This document shows, piece by piece, positions 5,185-12,176 of a stretch of 12,176 nt of DNA (position 1 is the stretch's first letter; each line of letters begins with the position of its first letter). The position numbers and the translations under genes were made by a program. This DNA is from Methanosarcinaceae archaeon. Lineage in GTDB: Archaea > Halobacteriota > Methanosarcinia > Methanosarcinales > Methanosarcinaceae. Under the pieces are notes generated by a model. It did no database searches. It was not told the origin of the DNA and saw nothing but the letters and a program-made list of their open reading frames with translations. Location of the stretch: the NCBI GenBank assembly GCA_016926455.1, contig JAFGOO010000213.1:1-12176 (forward strand). The letters run 5' to 3'.

Positions 5185-7446
5185 ATGACAACTTATATCG
5201 ACCATTCGCTGATAAGACCCAATACTGTTGAGCAGCGGCTTTATCAATTAAAACTTGCAGGTACGGCACTTGCAGCATCAACTCTTGTGGTCCTTCCCAC
5301 AGGTCTTGGCAAAACAGTAATTGCGCTACTTATTATGGTTTCAAGGCTTGAAAAGTTCGGGGGCAAGGTACTGGTGCTTTCACCCACCAAACCACTGGTT
5401 GAGCAGCATTCATCTTTTTTTAAAAAGACGCTTTATATTCCCGAAGATGAGATACTGACTTTTACAGGCAGCCTGCCACCTGCAACTCGTGCCGAGTTAT
5501 GGGAAAGGGGAAAAATCATTGTATCTACACCACAGGTGATAGAGAACGATCTACTTACAAAGCGCATTGACCTAAAGGATGTTTCGCATATTACATTTGA
5601 CGAAGCCCATAGAGCAGTGGGCAACTATGCCTATACCTATGTGGCAGAGAAATATTTTGAGAACGCCAGAAATCCCCTTGTTCTTGGCATTACTGCAAGT
5701 CCCGGAAGTTCGGATGAGAAGATACATGAGGTATGCGAATCCCTTCACATCCAGTCGGTTGCAGTGAAGACCGAATCAGACAACGATGTTCTTCCTTACG
5801 TGCACAAAAAACAGATAGAATGGAAACACGTAAAGTTGCCTGAGGAAATGAAAAACCTGAAAGAACTATTAGAGAAGGTTCTAGATGACCGTTTCGATAT
5901 ACTTATAGAACTAGGTTTTTCTCTTCCTTATCGTAAGACCACATCCAAACGCGAACTTTTGGCTCTCCAAAAAAGGATGCAATCAGAACTGCGTGGTTAC
6001 CCTGACCCTAAACTTTACAATTCACTGTCCATTCTGGCAGAGATACTTAAGATCAGCTACGCCGTTGAAATGATCGAAACACAGGGCATTGAAGCACTTT
6101 CCAAGTACATCGAACGTCTTGAGAACGAGGCATATTCAAAGAGCGGAAGTAAGGCTGCCAAACGGTTGGCCAATGACCTTTATATGCAGCAGGTTGCCAA
6201 GCGGCTGAAAGAATACGATGCAGAACATCCAAAAGTTGCTCTGACAAAGAAAATTGTAAGAGAGCAGCTTGAACAGAAGCCTGAATCTCGAGTAATCGTA
6301 TTTGCCAATTACAGGGACGCGGCAGAGATGATTACAAATGCATTATCAGAGGTTGTTGGCGTACAGCCGATCCGCTTTGTAGGACAAAGTTCAAAATATC
6401 GGGATAAAGGCTTGACACAGAAGCAACAGGTAAATATTATAGAAGAGTTCAAGGATGGAAAATATAATGTCCTTGTTGCAACATCGGTCGCAGAGGAGGG
6501 GCTGGATATACCTGCCACGGACCTTGTGCTGTTCTATGAACCGATACCATCGGAAATCCGGAGTATCCAGCGAAAAGGCCGGACAGGGAGGAAACACGAA
6601 GGTCGTGTTGTTGTCCTCATCACCAAAGGAACAAAGGATGAGGCATATTACTGGAGCAGTGTTTCCAAAGAGCGTAGTATGCAGATTAATATGCAGGAAA
6701 TGCAGCAGGTATTGTCATCTCAGGTCAACAAAAAGGAAGAGGCGAGTTTTTCAGACTTTGTACAAAAAGAGGAACAGAAAAAGCTTTTTGAATTTGATTC
6801 TGATTCATTAACAGTGATAGTTGACCATCGCGAGATTAGAAGTTCAGTTGTGCACTTGCTGGAGAAATTGGGGGTCGATATATCGGTTAGAGTACTGGAG
6901 GTTGGGGATTATGTTCTCAGTGACCGCATTGCCATAGAGCGCAAAAGTGCTGAGGATTTTGTAAATACACTGATCAATCATAACCTGTTCGAACAGGTAT
7001 CAAACCTCGCACGTTCGTACGATAAACCGGTTCTTATATTGGAAGGCGAGGGGCTTTTCACAGCTAGACAGATAAACCCGAATGCAATCCAAGGTGCACT
7101 TATGTCCATTACCCTTGATTTCGGAGTGTCGGTATTATACACCCGTAATGAAGAGGACACTGCATCTCTAATAAGGCAAATAGCAAAACGTGAACAATTC
7201 GGTGAAAAACACGAAATAACTATGCATGGCAAAAAGTCATCACCCCTGTTATCAGAACAACAGGAGTATATAGTATCTGCCATTCCAGAGATAGGACCCA
7301 AAATGGCACGAAGTCTTCTTATGCATTTCGGTTCTGTGGAAGAGGTAATGACGGCTGATTATGATGAGTTGATGAAGGTCAAACTGGTTGGACCCAAAAC
7401 CGCAGAAAGGATTCGAGAAGTTGTGGGAAGCGAGTATAAAGGGTAA
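5185..7446 (+). CDS. hef: Hef helicase/XPF-family nuclease
   Basis: A 753-residue fusion of an SF2 helicase and an XPF-type endonuclease, the archaeal relative of FANCM/XPF, acting on stalled or branched replication forks. Helicase motifs: Walker A LPTGLGKT (37-44), DEAH at 139-142, TASPGSS, and motif VI QRKGRTGR (462-469). An inserted helical region separates the two RecA-like domains (about 200-330). The nuclease domain begins near VIVDHRE and has the GDYVLSDRIAIERKSAED core (574-591), giving the GDxnERKx3D signature with Glu585, Arg586 and Lys587 intact. A C-terminal helix-hairpin-helix pair (IPEIGPKMARSLL and KLVGPKTAERIRE) would bind DNA. Length and domain order are those of intact euryarchaeal Hef; no frameshift or missing motif. 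It is convergent with the UPF0148 gene, and with dut and endonuclease V forms a loose genome-maintenance set. Confidence 0.95.
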   Translation: MTTYIDHSLIRPNTVEQRLYQLKLAGTALAASTLVVLPTGLGKTVIALLIMVSRLEKFGGKVLVLSPTKPLVEQHSSFFKKTLYIPEDEILTFTGSLPPATRAELWERGKIIVSTPQVIENDLLTKRIDLKDVSHITFDEAHRAVGNYAYTYVAEKYFENARNPLVLGITASPGSSDEKIHEVCESLHIQSVAVKTESDNDVLPYVHKKQIEWKHVKLPEEMKNLKELLEKVLDDRFDILIELGFSLPYRKTTSKRELLALQKRMQSELRGYPDPKLYNSLSILAEILKISYAVEMIETQGIEALSKYIERLENEAYSKSGSKAAKRLANDLYMQQVAKRLKEYDAEHPKVALTKKIVREQLEQKPESRVIVFANYRDAAEMITNALSEVVGVQPIRFVGQSSKYRDKGLTQKQQVNIIEEFKDGKYNVLVATSVAEEGLDIPATDLVLFYEPIPSEIRSIQRKGRTGRKHEGRVVVLITKGTKDEAYYWSSVSKERSMQINMQEMQQVLSSQVNKKEEASFSDFVQKEEQKKLFEFDSDSLTVIVDHREIRSSVVHLLEKLGVDISVRVLEVGDYVLSDRIAIERKSAEDFVNTLINHNLFEQVSNLARSYDKPVLILEGEGLFTARQINPNAIQGALMSITLDFGVSVLYTRNEEDTASLIRQIAKREQFGEKHEITMHGKKSSPLLSEQQEYIVSAIPEIGPKMARSLLMHFGSVEEVMTADYDELMKVKLVGPKTAERIREVVGSEYKG

Positions 7447-7466
7447 AAGTTAGGCACTGTGTGATG

Positions 7467-7472
7467 TTTTTT
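7467..7472 (+). terminator. T-run after hef
   Basis: Six T begin 20 bases after the hef stop in the 50-base gap to the converging UPF0148 gene. A U-tract terminator is plausible; no stem is seen. Confidence 0.35.
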
Positions 7473-7496
7473 GTGGTTAAAAACGTTGCATTGCAG

Positions 7497-7901
7497 TTAC
7501 AATTTTTTCTTTAATCTCTCAATGATGTCCAGTCCGCGTTCAATCACCTCAAGGTACTCAAATATACGGCGAGTATCGTTTTCTTCCTGCATCAACTGTG
7601 CAATGCCAGTCATTTTTTTAAGTATGATATCCTCAAGTGATACAATCTCTTCACCGGTTACAGGAATGGGTGCAACAACTTTTTGTGTGAGAGTAGAGCC
7701 AAGCTTTGGTTCTGTAACCTGAGGACTGGGTTCTATTGGTTGCACTGGTTGTATTTTAGAATCACAAACCGGACACACGACCTTTCCGTGATACCTGAAC
7801 ATTGGCGCACCGCAAGTATTGCAGTGATCTGCAAGCATTGTTCCACCAAGTTCCAACAATCTTGATATTTTTTTTATTTTCGCGTCGTTATCGTAATCCA
7901 T
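7497..7901 (-). CDS. UPF0148 zinc-ribbon protein (Sjogren/scleroderma autoantigen 1, ZNRD2-like)
   Basis: A 134-residue protein of the Auto_anti-p27/UPF0148 family, archaeal relatives of human ZNRD2 (SSSCA1). The N-terminal helix (KIKKISRLLELGGTML) leads into a zinc ribbon with Cys27, Cys30, Cys43 and Cys46 (CNTCG and CPVCD). A proline- and threonine-rich linker (about 51-85) is followed by a charged C-terminal helix ending in DIIERLKKKL that could form a coiled coil. The biochemical role in archaea is unknown. The start ATG at 7899-7901 is supported by GAGAGG about 6-8 bases upstream and a TATA box at 7930-7939. It converges with hef and diverges from UPF0147, so the 125-base gap to the latter holds both promoters. 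Confidence 0.88.
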   Translation of the reverse strand: MDYDNDAKIKKISRLLELGGTMLADHCNTCGAPMFRYHGKVVCPVCDSKIQPVQPIEPSPQVTEPKLGSTLTQKVVAPIPVTGEEIVSLEDIILKKMTGIAQLMQEENDTRRIFEYLEVIERGLDIIERLKKKL

Positions 7902-7929
7902 ATACTTTCCTCTCGATTTAAACTAATAC

Positions 7930-7939
7930 ATTTATATCA
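7930..7939 (-). promoter_or_regulatory. TATA box of the UPF0148 gene
   Basis: The minus strand reads GATATAAATG. Start of transcription about 25 bases downstream, near 7908-7912, would leave a leader barely long enough to contain the GAGAGG ribosome-binding site. Inferred from spacing. Confidence 0.5.
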
Positions 7940-7978
7940 ATGAAAGTCTTTTTATAGAATATACATATTTAAGGATAC

Positions 7979-7988
7979 ATTAAATATT
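7979..7988 (+). promoter_or_regulatory. TATA-like box for UPF0147
   Basis: ATTAAATATT is centred about 43 bases before ATG 8027; a start 25 bases downstream gives an 18-base leader that includes GGTGA. Other AT-rich candidates (TTTTTATAG near 7950, ATATTTAAG near 7965) exist, so the exact box is uncertain. Confidence 0.35.
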
Positions 7989-8016
7989 GCTTATTCTTTA
8001 CTTCAAAGTTATCCAA

Positions 8017-8021
8017 GGTGA
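8017..8021 (+). promoter_or_regulatory. Ribosome-binding site deciding the UPF0147 start
   Basis: GGTGA five bases before ATG 8027 is a strong Shine-Dalgarno. It overlaps the upstream in-frame GTG at 8018, which therefore cannot be the start, so the protein begins MSINPVE. Confidence 0.75.
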
Positions 8022-8026
8022 TTCAG

Positions 8027-8296
8027 ATGTCTATTAATCCTGTAGAAGTTATTAAACAATGCACACAGATATTAGAGCATATAGCAAACGACAATTCGGT
8101 ACCAAGAAACATCCGTCGTTCTGCAAATGATGTACTTTCCACCCTTCGAAATGAAAATGAACCTTTATTTTTACGCACTGCGTCCAGCATTTCGATTCTC
8201 GAGGACATCAGCAATGACCCGAACATTCCACTACACACTAGAACACTTATATGGAATGTTGCAAGTCAGCTTGAGACAATACCTGTAGACGATTGA
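8027..8296 (+). CDS. UPF0147 family protein
   Basis: An 89-residue, all-helical, cytoplasmic archaeal protein. The family pattern is clear: a first half with NDNSVPRNIRRSANDVLSTL and a second half with SSISILEDISNDPNIP followed by RTLIWNVASQLE. The two halves look like a repeated helix unit, each with an 'NDxxxP' turn (NDNSVP and NDPNIP) ahead of an Arg-containing helix. No function is established. The start was moved from the in-frame GTG at 8018 to ATG 8027 because GGTGA lies immediately before it. It is the first + strand gene after the divergent UPF0148 promoter and is separated from translin by an AT-rich gap of about 160 bases, so it may be monocistronic. Confidence 0.9.
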   Translation: MSINPVEVIKQCTQILEHIANDNSVPRNIRRSANDVLSTLRNENEPLFLRTASSISILEDISNDPNIPLHTRTLIWNVASQLETIPVDD

Positions 8297-8381
8297 AATA
8301 TCAACTTTATTTGTTTCATTTTTCGAAACTGCAAATCATTCGATTATCATCGACCAGCGAATCTTTTTATAATAATTTTTA

Positions 8382-8411
8382 TTTATAGTGCATCACAATT
8401 TTATTTAAAAT
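8382..8411 (+). promoter_or_regulatory. AT-rich promoter region of the translin-sepS cluster
   Basis: Two TATA-like boxes, TTTATAG (8382-8388) and TTATTTAAAAT (8401-8411), lie in the 160-base gap after UPF0147. The second would start transcription near 8430, compatible with translation from ATG 8457. Which box is used cannot be told from sequence. Confidence 0.4.
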
Positions 8412-8456
8412 AACAACAGTTATTATATGGCTATAAACCATTTAAATGGATGCACT

Positions 8457-9089
8457 ATGATTAACGATATCACAACCAGAATACTGGAGAACTTCGAGGC
8501 AAAGGACAGGGCGCGTGAGAAAGGGCTTTTGGTGTCGCGGAGTGTTGTTCGAACATGTGGAACTGCTATACGCCACATCCACAGAGGCGATTTTGATAAT
8601 GCTGCGCAGATGATTGGAAATGCACGCAAGTCACTTGAATTGATGGATTCACAGCTATTGGATCATCCTGATATCTATTACGGGGGGTTTGTGGAACATG
8701 CCCAGCAGGAGTTTGTTGAATGTGCAGTATTACATAGCCTGCTGCGTCATGAGATGGATAAGGTTACCATACCTTCACCAGAAGAACTTGGTGTGGGATA
8801 TGCAGCATATCTCAATGGTCTTGGAGATGTGATAGGAGAACTTCGAAGACATATAATTGACCTTATACGGCAGGATAAGCCAGAGGACGGAGAAGCATTA
8901 TTAGAGTTCATGGATGAAATCTACTATAATTTAATGATGTTCGATTACCCTGAAGGGATAACCCGTGGACTCAGGCGTAAGTCTGACGTGGCTAGATCTC
9001 TGATAGAGCGTACGCGCGGTGACCTGACCAATGCAATACAGCAACAGAAATTAGAGCAGTCGATGAGAAAATTCGAATTAGGATTATGA
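8457..9089 (+). CDS. Translin/TRAX family protein (archaeal C3PO-type)
   Basis: A 210-residue, all-helical translin-superfamily protein. Eukaryotic translin and TRAX form the C3PO endoribonuclease, and archaeal members form similar barrels that cleave RNA. Key acidic residues of the catalytic TRAX type are visible: Glu85-x2-Glu88 in QQEFVECA and Asp124-x3-Glu128 in NGLGDVIGELRR, matching the spacing of the human TRAX pairs. The N-terminal helix has the family's 'KDRAREKGLLVSR' and the C-terminus has GLRRKSDVARSLIERTRGDL. I chose ATG 8457 because homologues begin a few residues before the ENFEAKDRARE helix; an in-frame ATG at 8427 would add ten residues and has no ribosome-binding site. sepS starts 19 bases after the stop, so the pair is probably co-transcribed, suggesting a link to tRNA or RNA turnover (inference). 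Confidence 0.87.
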   Translation: MINDITTRILENFEAKDRAREKGLLVSRSVVRTCGTAIRHIHRGDFDNAAQMIGNARKSLELMDSQLLDHPDIYYGGFVEHAQQEFVECAVLHSLLRHEMDKVTIPSPEELGVGYAAYLNGLGDVIGELRRHIIDLIRQDKPEDGEALLEFMDEIYYNLMMFDYPEGITRGLRRKSDVARSLIERTRGDLTNAIQQQKLEQSMRKFELGL

Positions 9090-9097
9090 TGATAAAT

Positions 9098-9103
9098 GGG
9101 GAT
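9098..9103 (+). promoter_or_regulatory. Ribosome-binding site of sepS
   Basis: GGGGAT five bases before ATG 9109, in the 19-base gap after translin. It fixes the sepS start. Confidence 0.65.
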
Positions 9104-9108
9104 TTGAA

Positions 9109-10728
9109 ATGAAATTTGACCCGGAAGAGATAAAAAAGGCGGCAAAACTGGATTTTGAAGCAGCATGGAACAAAGGAAAGGAATTGATCAATAAACCCCT
9201 TCCAAATGAACAGTACCCTCATATATCACTTACCTTTGGAAAAGCGCATCCCGTTTACGATACCATTGAACGACTTCGTGAAGCATATATGCGTATGGGG
9301 TTTGAAGAAATGATGAACCCACTTATTGTGGATGAACGCGAAGTTCACAACCAGTTTGGGCATGAGGCACTGGCAGTGCTGGACAGGTGCTTCTATCTTG
9401 CAGGTCTTCCACGCCCTAATGTGGGAATATCTAACGAGCGTATCGGTTCAATAAAAGAAATACTTGGAACTGTTGATGATGAGGGTATCGAAGCAATACG
9501 AAAAGTTTTGCATGCGTATAAGAAAGGTGAGATCGATGGTGATGATCTGGTTCTTGAGATTGCAGGGAAACTTAATGTTTCTGATTCACTGGTCGTTGAC
9601 ATGATCGAGAAAATATTCCCAGAATTTAAGGAACTTGTACCTCAATCTTCACGCAAAACACTCCGAAGCCACATGACAAGTGGCTGGTTCATAACGCTTG
9701 CTTCAGTACTGGAACGTAAAAATCCGCCGTTCAATTTCTTTTCAGTTGACCGCTGTTTCAGGAGAGAACAGCAGGAAGATGCGGCACGTCTTATGACATA
9801 TTACTCGGCATCCTGTGTGATCATGGACGAAGACGTGACAGTGGATCACGGAAAGGCTGTCTCAGAAGGGTTGCTTTCACAGTTCGGTTTTGAGAAATTC
9901 AAGTTCAGACCCGATGAGAAACGAAGCAAGTATTATGTCCCTGATACCCAGATAGAAGTGTTTGCATACCATCCGAAACTTGTTGGTTCGAATACCAAGT
10001 ATTCAGACGGCTGGATTGAAATTGCTACATTCGGAATCTACTCACCAATCGCACTGGCGCAGTATAACATACCATACCCGGTCATGAACTTGGGACTGGG
10101 TGTTGAGCGGCTTGCCATGATCCTTTATGATGCAACAGATCTCCGTGCACTGACCTATCCCCAGATTCCGCAATACTCCGACTGGGAGATGCAGGACAAA
10201 GAACTTGCAAAGATGATATTTATTGATAAAACGCCGCAAACCATACAGGGTCAGGAGATCTTGGAGGCAATTGTGAGGCAGTGTGAAATGCATGGTTCAG
10301 AACCGAGTCCCTGTGAGTTCTTTGTATGGCAGGGGGAGATTGAGGGCAAGAATGTAAAGGTTATGGTAATTGAACCTGAAAATGATACTAAACTGTGCGG
10401 ACCTGCGGCATTCAATGAGGTACTTGTATTCAACAGTGATGTCATGGGTCTACCTAATGTGAAAAAATGGCGCGAGGCATTCGATAACGATTCGGCTCGA
10501 ACAGGTATCCGTTTCATTGATGCATTTGCGTCACAGGCAGCAAAAGAGATAGAAGAAGCGATCGCAGATGGGCAGTCCACATGGGAAACACGGGTCCGGA
10601 TTGTCAAAGTGCCTTCTGAGATTAATATTAGGCTCGAACCACTTGCACAGCGTTATATCACCAGCAAAAAGAAGAAAATCGATATTCGAGGACCAGTATT
10701 TACCACGGTGAGGGCGGAGATTGGATAA
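9109..10728 (+). CDS. sepS: O-phosphoseryl-tRNA(Cys) synthetase (SepRS)
   Basis: A 539-residue class II synthetase that attaches O-phosphoserine to tRNA-Cys; SepCysS then converts it to Cys-tRNA. This indirect route is typical of methanogens. Motif 2 is FFSVDRCFRREQQEDAARL (210-228) and motif 3 is VMNLGLGVERLAMILY (325-340). Phosphate-recognition residues are in place: His188 and Thr190 in SHMTSGWF, Ser233 and Ser235 in YYSASC, and Asn327, each offset by two from the A. fulgidus residues I recall (His186, Thr188, Ser231, Ser233, Asn325). The C-terminal third is the tRNA anticodon-binding part, and the length is the family's normal value. It is preceded by translin and overlaps endonuclease V by 8 bases. 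The SepCysS partner is not in the window. Identification is secure. Confidence 0.96.
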   Translation: MKFDPEEIKKAAKLDFEAAWNKGKELINKPLPNEQYPHISLTFGKAHPVYDTIERLREAYMRMGFEEMMNPLIVDEREVHNQFGHEALAVLDRCFYLAGLPRPNVGISNERIGSIKEILGTVDDEGIEAIRKVLHAYKKGEIDGDDLVLEIAGKLNVSDSLVVDMIEKIFPEFKELVPQSSRKTLRSHMTSGWFITLASVLERKNPPFNFFSVDRCFRREQQEDAARLMTYYSASCVIMDEDVTVDHGKAVSEGLLSQFGFEKFKFRPDEKRSKYYVPDTQIEVFAYHPKLVGSNTKYSDGWIEIATFGIYSPIALAQYNIPYPVMNLGLGVERLAMILYDATDLRALTYPQIPQYSDWEMQDKELAKMIFIDKTPQTIQGQEILEAIVRQCEMHGSEPSPCEFFVWQGEIEGKNVKVMVIEPENDTKLCGPAAFNEVLVFNSDVMGLPNVKKWREAFDNDSARTGIRFIDAFASQAAKEIEEAIADGQSTWETRVRIVKVPSEINIRLEPLAQRYITSKKKKIDIRGPVFTTVRAEIG

Positions 10729-11428
10729 TAGATGTTTTGATGAGTGGCTCGATCCTGTGTCTCATTCGATTGAATCTCTTATAAGGATACAGTCACAAAT
10801 CGCATCAAAAGTCGTTGTGGAGGATGATTATAAACCCCTTACAACGATTGGGGGTGCAGACTGTGCATTTCTTGATGAATCAATAATCTGCGGAATCGTT
10901 GTCCTTAACTATAAGACACTGAACGTGATCAAGCGCACACATGTTATCCAAAAAGTCAGTTTCCCTTATATAGCCACATTCCTTTCTTTTAGGGAAGGCA
11001 GTGCAATCGCAGCTGCGCTTGCAGAACTAAAATTATGGCCAGACATGCTCATGTTCGATGGATGCGGTATCAATCATCCGCGCCGGGTAGGGCTTGCTTC
11101 ACACGTTGGTGCAGTTCTCGACATTCCCACAATCGGCGTTGCTAAAAATGTCCTCTGCGGAAGCGCTCGTGTCCCGACATTGGTGGGCGATGCTAGACCA
11201 CTTTTCTTTAAAGATGAACAGATAGGTTGGCTGGTAAAAACCACAGGACGCAGCAAGCCGATAGTAGTTGCTCCGGGGCATAGGGTTTCATTGAAAGGTT
11301 CTCTTGATATCCTAAGACACTGTCTTGTTAGCCACAAACTGCCCGAACCAACACGTCTTGCCCATTTGTATGTGAACGAAATCAAGGATGAGTTGAAGAG
11401 TGAGATGAATGAGCGAATACCTGAATAA
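10721..11428 (+). CDS. nfi: Endonuclease V (deoxyinosine 3' endonuclease)
   Basis: A 235-residue Nfi protein that nicks DNA (or RNA) one nucleotide 3' of inosine, acting on deaminated adenine. Catalytic acids are intact: Asp47 in IGGADCAF, Glu92 in LSFREGS and Asp113 in MFDGCGINHPRR, plus Lys142 in GVAKNVLCG and His187 in PGHRVS. Two usually well-kept spots differ: the PYIPG strand-separating wedge reads PYIAT (82-86), and the DG(N/Q/H)G turn has Cys115. The start is a TTG at 10721 overlapping the sepS stop by 8 bases, with GGTGA 9 bases upstream; no in-frame ATG lies near, and a GTG at 10757 would be the next choice. It is tightly coupled to sepS upstream and DUF169 downstream. Confidence 0.92.
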   Translation: MDNRCFDEWLDPVSHSIESLIRIQSQIASKVVVEDDYKPLTTIGGADCAFLDESIICGIVVLNYKTLNVIKRTHVIQKVSFPYIATFLSFREGSAIAAALAELKLWPDMLMFDGCGINHPRRVGLASHVGAVLDIPTIGVAKNVLCGSARVPTLVGDARPLFFKDEQIGWLVKTTGRSKPIVVAPGHRVSLKGSLDILRHCLVSHKLPEPTRLAHLYVNEIKDELKSEMNERIPE

Positions 11429-12050
11429 GCTGTCAATCCCAAATATTGCAGGTTTGATGGAAATTGGTGAGCCTGTTTGTATAACCTTCGAAGACAGTAT
11501 TTCAGGGGAGAAATCTAACCTACTGTACTGCGAACTGGTCCAAAAAGCACGTAATGGTGAGTGTTTTTGTGTGTCTGTGCAAAAATGCCCTGTGGGTGCG
11601 TATGTTCTTGGAACATCTGACAAAACGCCACAGGAGTATTACTTCAAATCCGGCAGGTATTTAAATATGGAAGCAGCCAGCTGCGCTTCAGAATCACTTC
11701 CAAGAGTTGAAAAGAAGTATAATTCGATACTTTTTGAGCCCCTCTCTAAAAATAAAGGAAAGTTCAGCGTGCTTATCCTGTATCTAAAACCCGAAAGTGC
11801 CATGCGTCTCGTACAGGCATATTCATATAGTGATGGTACACGGGTTTTGATAGATACGGTCGGTGCGGCATCGATATGTGGAGATTGTACCGCACTGCCA
11901 CTTGATAAAGGATTCGTTCTATCTTTCGGATGTAAAGGATCCCGTAAGCACAGCAGGTATCAGGATATAGAAGTGCCTGTAGGGATTGCATTTGAACTTG
12001 TAGATAAAATCGAAGAGGGATTGGGAAATATCCCGTCTACTTGGAAGTGA
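11409..12050 (+). CDS. DUF169 family protein, cysteine-rich
   Basis: A 213-residue cytoplasmic protein of the DUF169 family, which has no assigned reaction and is common in anaerobes and methanogens. Family landmarks: CELVQKARNGECFCV (41-55), KCPVGAYVLG (59-68), the 'E.KY..ILFEPL' strand (101-112), and SICGDCTALPLDKGFVLSFGCKGSRK (split here as SICGDC at 155-160 and GCKGSR at 174-179). Nine cysteines (24, 41, 52, 54, 60, 92, 157, 160, 175) suggest metal or redox-cofactor binding, but no standard cluster motif is present. ATG 11409 overlaps the endonuclease V stop by 20 bases and has GTGAG 4 bases upstream. Its TGA stop is contained in GTGAACTAC, the boundary of the TnpB tail on the other strand, so the natural C-terminus may have been altered by that element. 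Confidence 0.85.
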   Translation: MSEYLNKLSIPNIAGLMEIGEPVCITFEDSISGEKSNLLYCELVQKARNGECFCVSVQKCPVGAYVLGTSDKTPQEYYFKSGRYLNMEAASCASESLPRVEKKYNSILFEPLSKNKGKFSVLILYLKPESAMRLVQAYSYSDGTRVLIDTVGAASICGDCTALPLDKGFVLSFGCKGSRKHSRYQDIEVPVGIAFELVDKIEEGLGNIPSTWK

Positions 12051-12051
12051 A

Positions 12052-12176
12052 CTACTCCCCGCTTACGCATGGAGCTTCTTGCTCCATTTTTTGAACCATC
12101 GTTCACAAGTCCACAAGCCCTTCCCCTCGTTCCGAAGGTGTCAAACGGTTATTAGATTTTGATTTTGGAGTGCAAA
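12052..12176 (-). pseudogene. TnpB C-terminal tail with in-frame stop (IS200/IS605-type)
   Basis: The minus strand reads CTPKSKSNNRLTPSERGEGL from the edge, then VDL, a TGA at 12103-12105, then TMVQKMEQEAPCVSGE and TAG at 12052-12054. 'M(E/K)QEAP' shortly before the stop is typical of archaeal IS605 OrfB/TnpB tails. The internal TGA (a single change from TGG would restore the frame) suggests a pseudogene, though the rest of the gene lies outside the window. The stop is one base beyond the DUF169 stop on the other strand. Confidence 0.75.
12069..12092 (+). terminator. Hairpin plus T-run after DUF169 (also TnpB 3'-end hairpin)
   Basis: ATGGAGC (12069-12075), TTCTT, and GCTCCAT (12081-12087) form a perfect 7-bp stem followed by six T (12087-12092), about 20 bases after DUF169. 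In + sense it looks like a terminator of the translin-to-DUF169 cluster. On the minus strand the same bases encode MEQEAP of the TnpB tail, where such subterminal hairpins belong to the element's right end. Confidence 0.55.

Noticed and set aside
6978..7301. 107-residue minus-strand ORF within hef
   Set aside because: Shadow of the XPF nuclease domain, with no recognisable family.
8018..8026. GTG 8018 as the UPF0147 start
   Set aside because: The GTG is part of the GGTGA ribosome-binding site for ATG 8027.
8427..8456. Ten-residue N-terminal extension of translin from ATG 8427
   Set aside because: No ribosome-binding site, a TATA box too close, and homologues begin near the ATG at 8457. Kept only as an alternative start.
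10251..10607. 118-residue minus-strand ORF within sepS
   Set aside because: Serine/threonine-rich antisense shadow of a well-defined synthetase gene.
11074..11442. 122-residue minus-strand ORF spanning the nfi-DUF169 junction
   Set aside because: Antisense to two supported genes and without any family signature.

Overview
The window is archaeal, most likely from a methylotrophic methanogen of the Methanosarcinaceae. The strongest marker is an intact O-phosphoseryl-tRNA synthetase (sepS), which is essentially confined to methanogens and close relatives. The other genes agree: an ADH-type aldolase of the archaeal aromatic pathway (aroA'), an archaeal dUTPase, the euryarchaeal helicase-nuclease Hef, a translin homologue and UPF0147. 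Gene starts are a mix of Shine-Dalgarno-led and apparently leaderless ones. The species cannot be named from sequence alone.

Layout. 1-258 (-) is the 5' part of an IS5-type transposase that runs off the left edge. 408-920 (+) is dut. 921-1275 has no intact gene; it holds a probable TnpB C-terminal remnant (-), a 12-bp inverted repeat and a possible frameshifted coding remnant (+). aroA' (1276-2067, +) converges on a radical SAM gene (2086-3102, -). The gap upstream of that gene carries an 18-codon stub of a TnpB zinc-finger region, then two tandem dyads in front of glyS (3349-5103, +). hef (5185-7446, +) converges on a UPF0148 zinc-ribbon gene (7497-7901, -). That gene is divergent from UPF0147 (8027-8296, +). 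A tight + strand cluster follows: translin (8457-9089), sepS (9109-10728), endonuclease V (10721-11428) and a DUF169 gene (11409-12050), the last three overlapping. The right edge is the 3' tail of a tnpB gene (-) with an in-frame stop.

How the genes fit together. Two information-processing themes dominate. One is translation and RNA: glyS, sepS (charging tRNA-Cys with phosphoserine for later conversion to Cys) and translin (C3PO-like RNase family). The other is genome upkeep: dUTPase keeps uracil out of DNA, endonuclease V acts at deaminated adenine, and Hef processes stalled forks. aroA' supplies the first step of the methanogen route to 3-dehydroquinate. The radical SAM protein, UPF0148, UPF0147 and DUF169 have no firm function.

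The most notable signals outside the main genes are three separate minus-strand scraps of TnpB coding sequence between operons (about 930-1020, 3110-3166, 12052-12176), two of which share the 9-mer GTGAACTAC at the TnpB stop; the paired dyads before glyS; and a radical SAM protein with an extra C-terminal three-cysteine motif. I found no CRISPR array, tRNA or rRNA gene.
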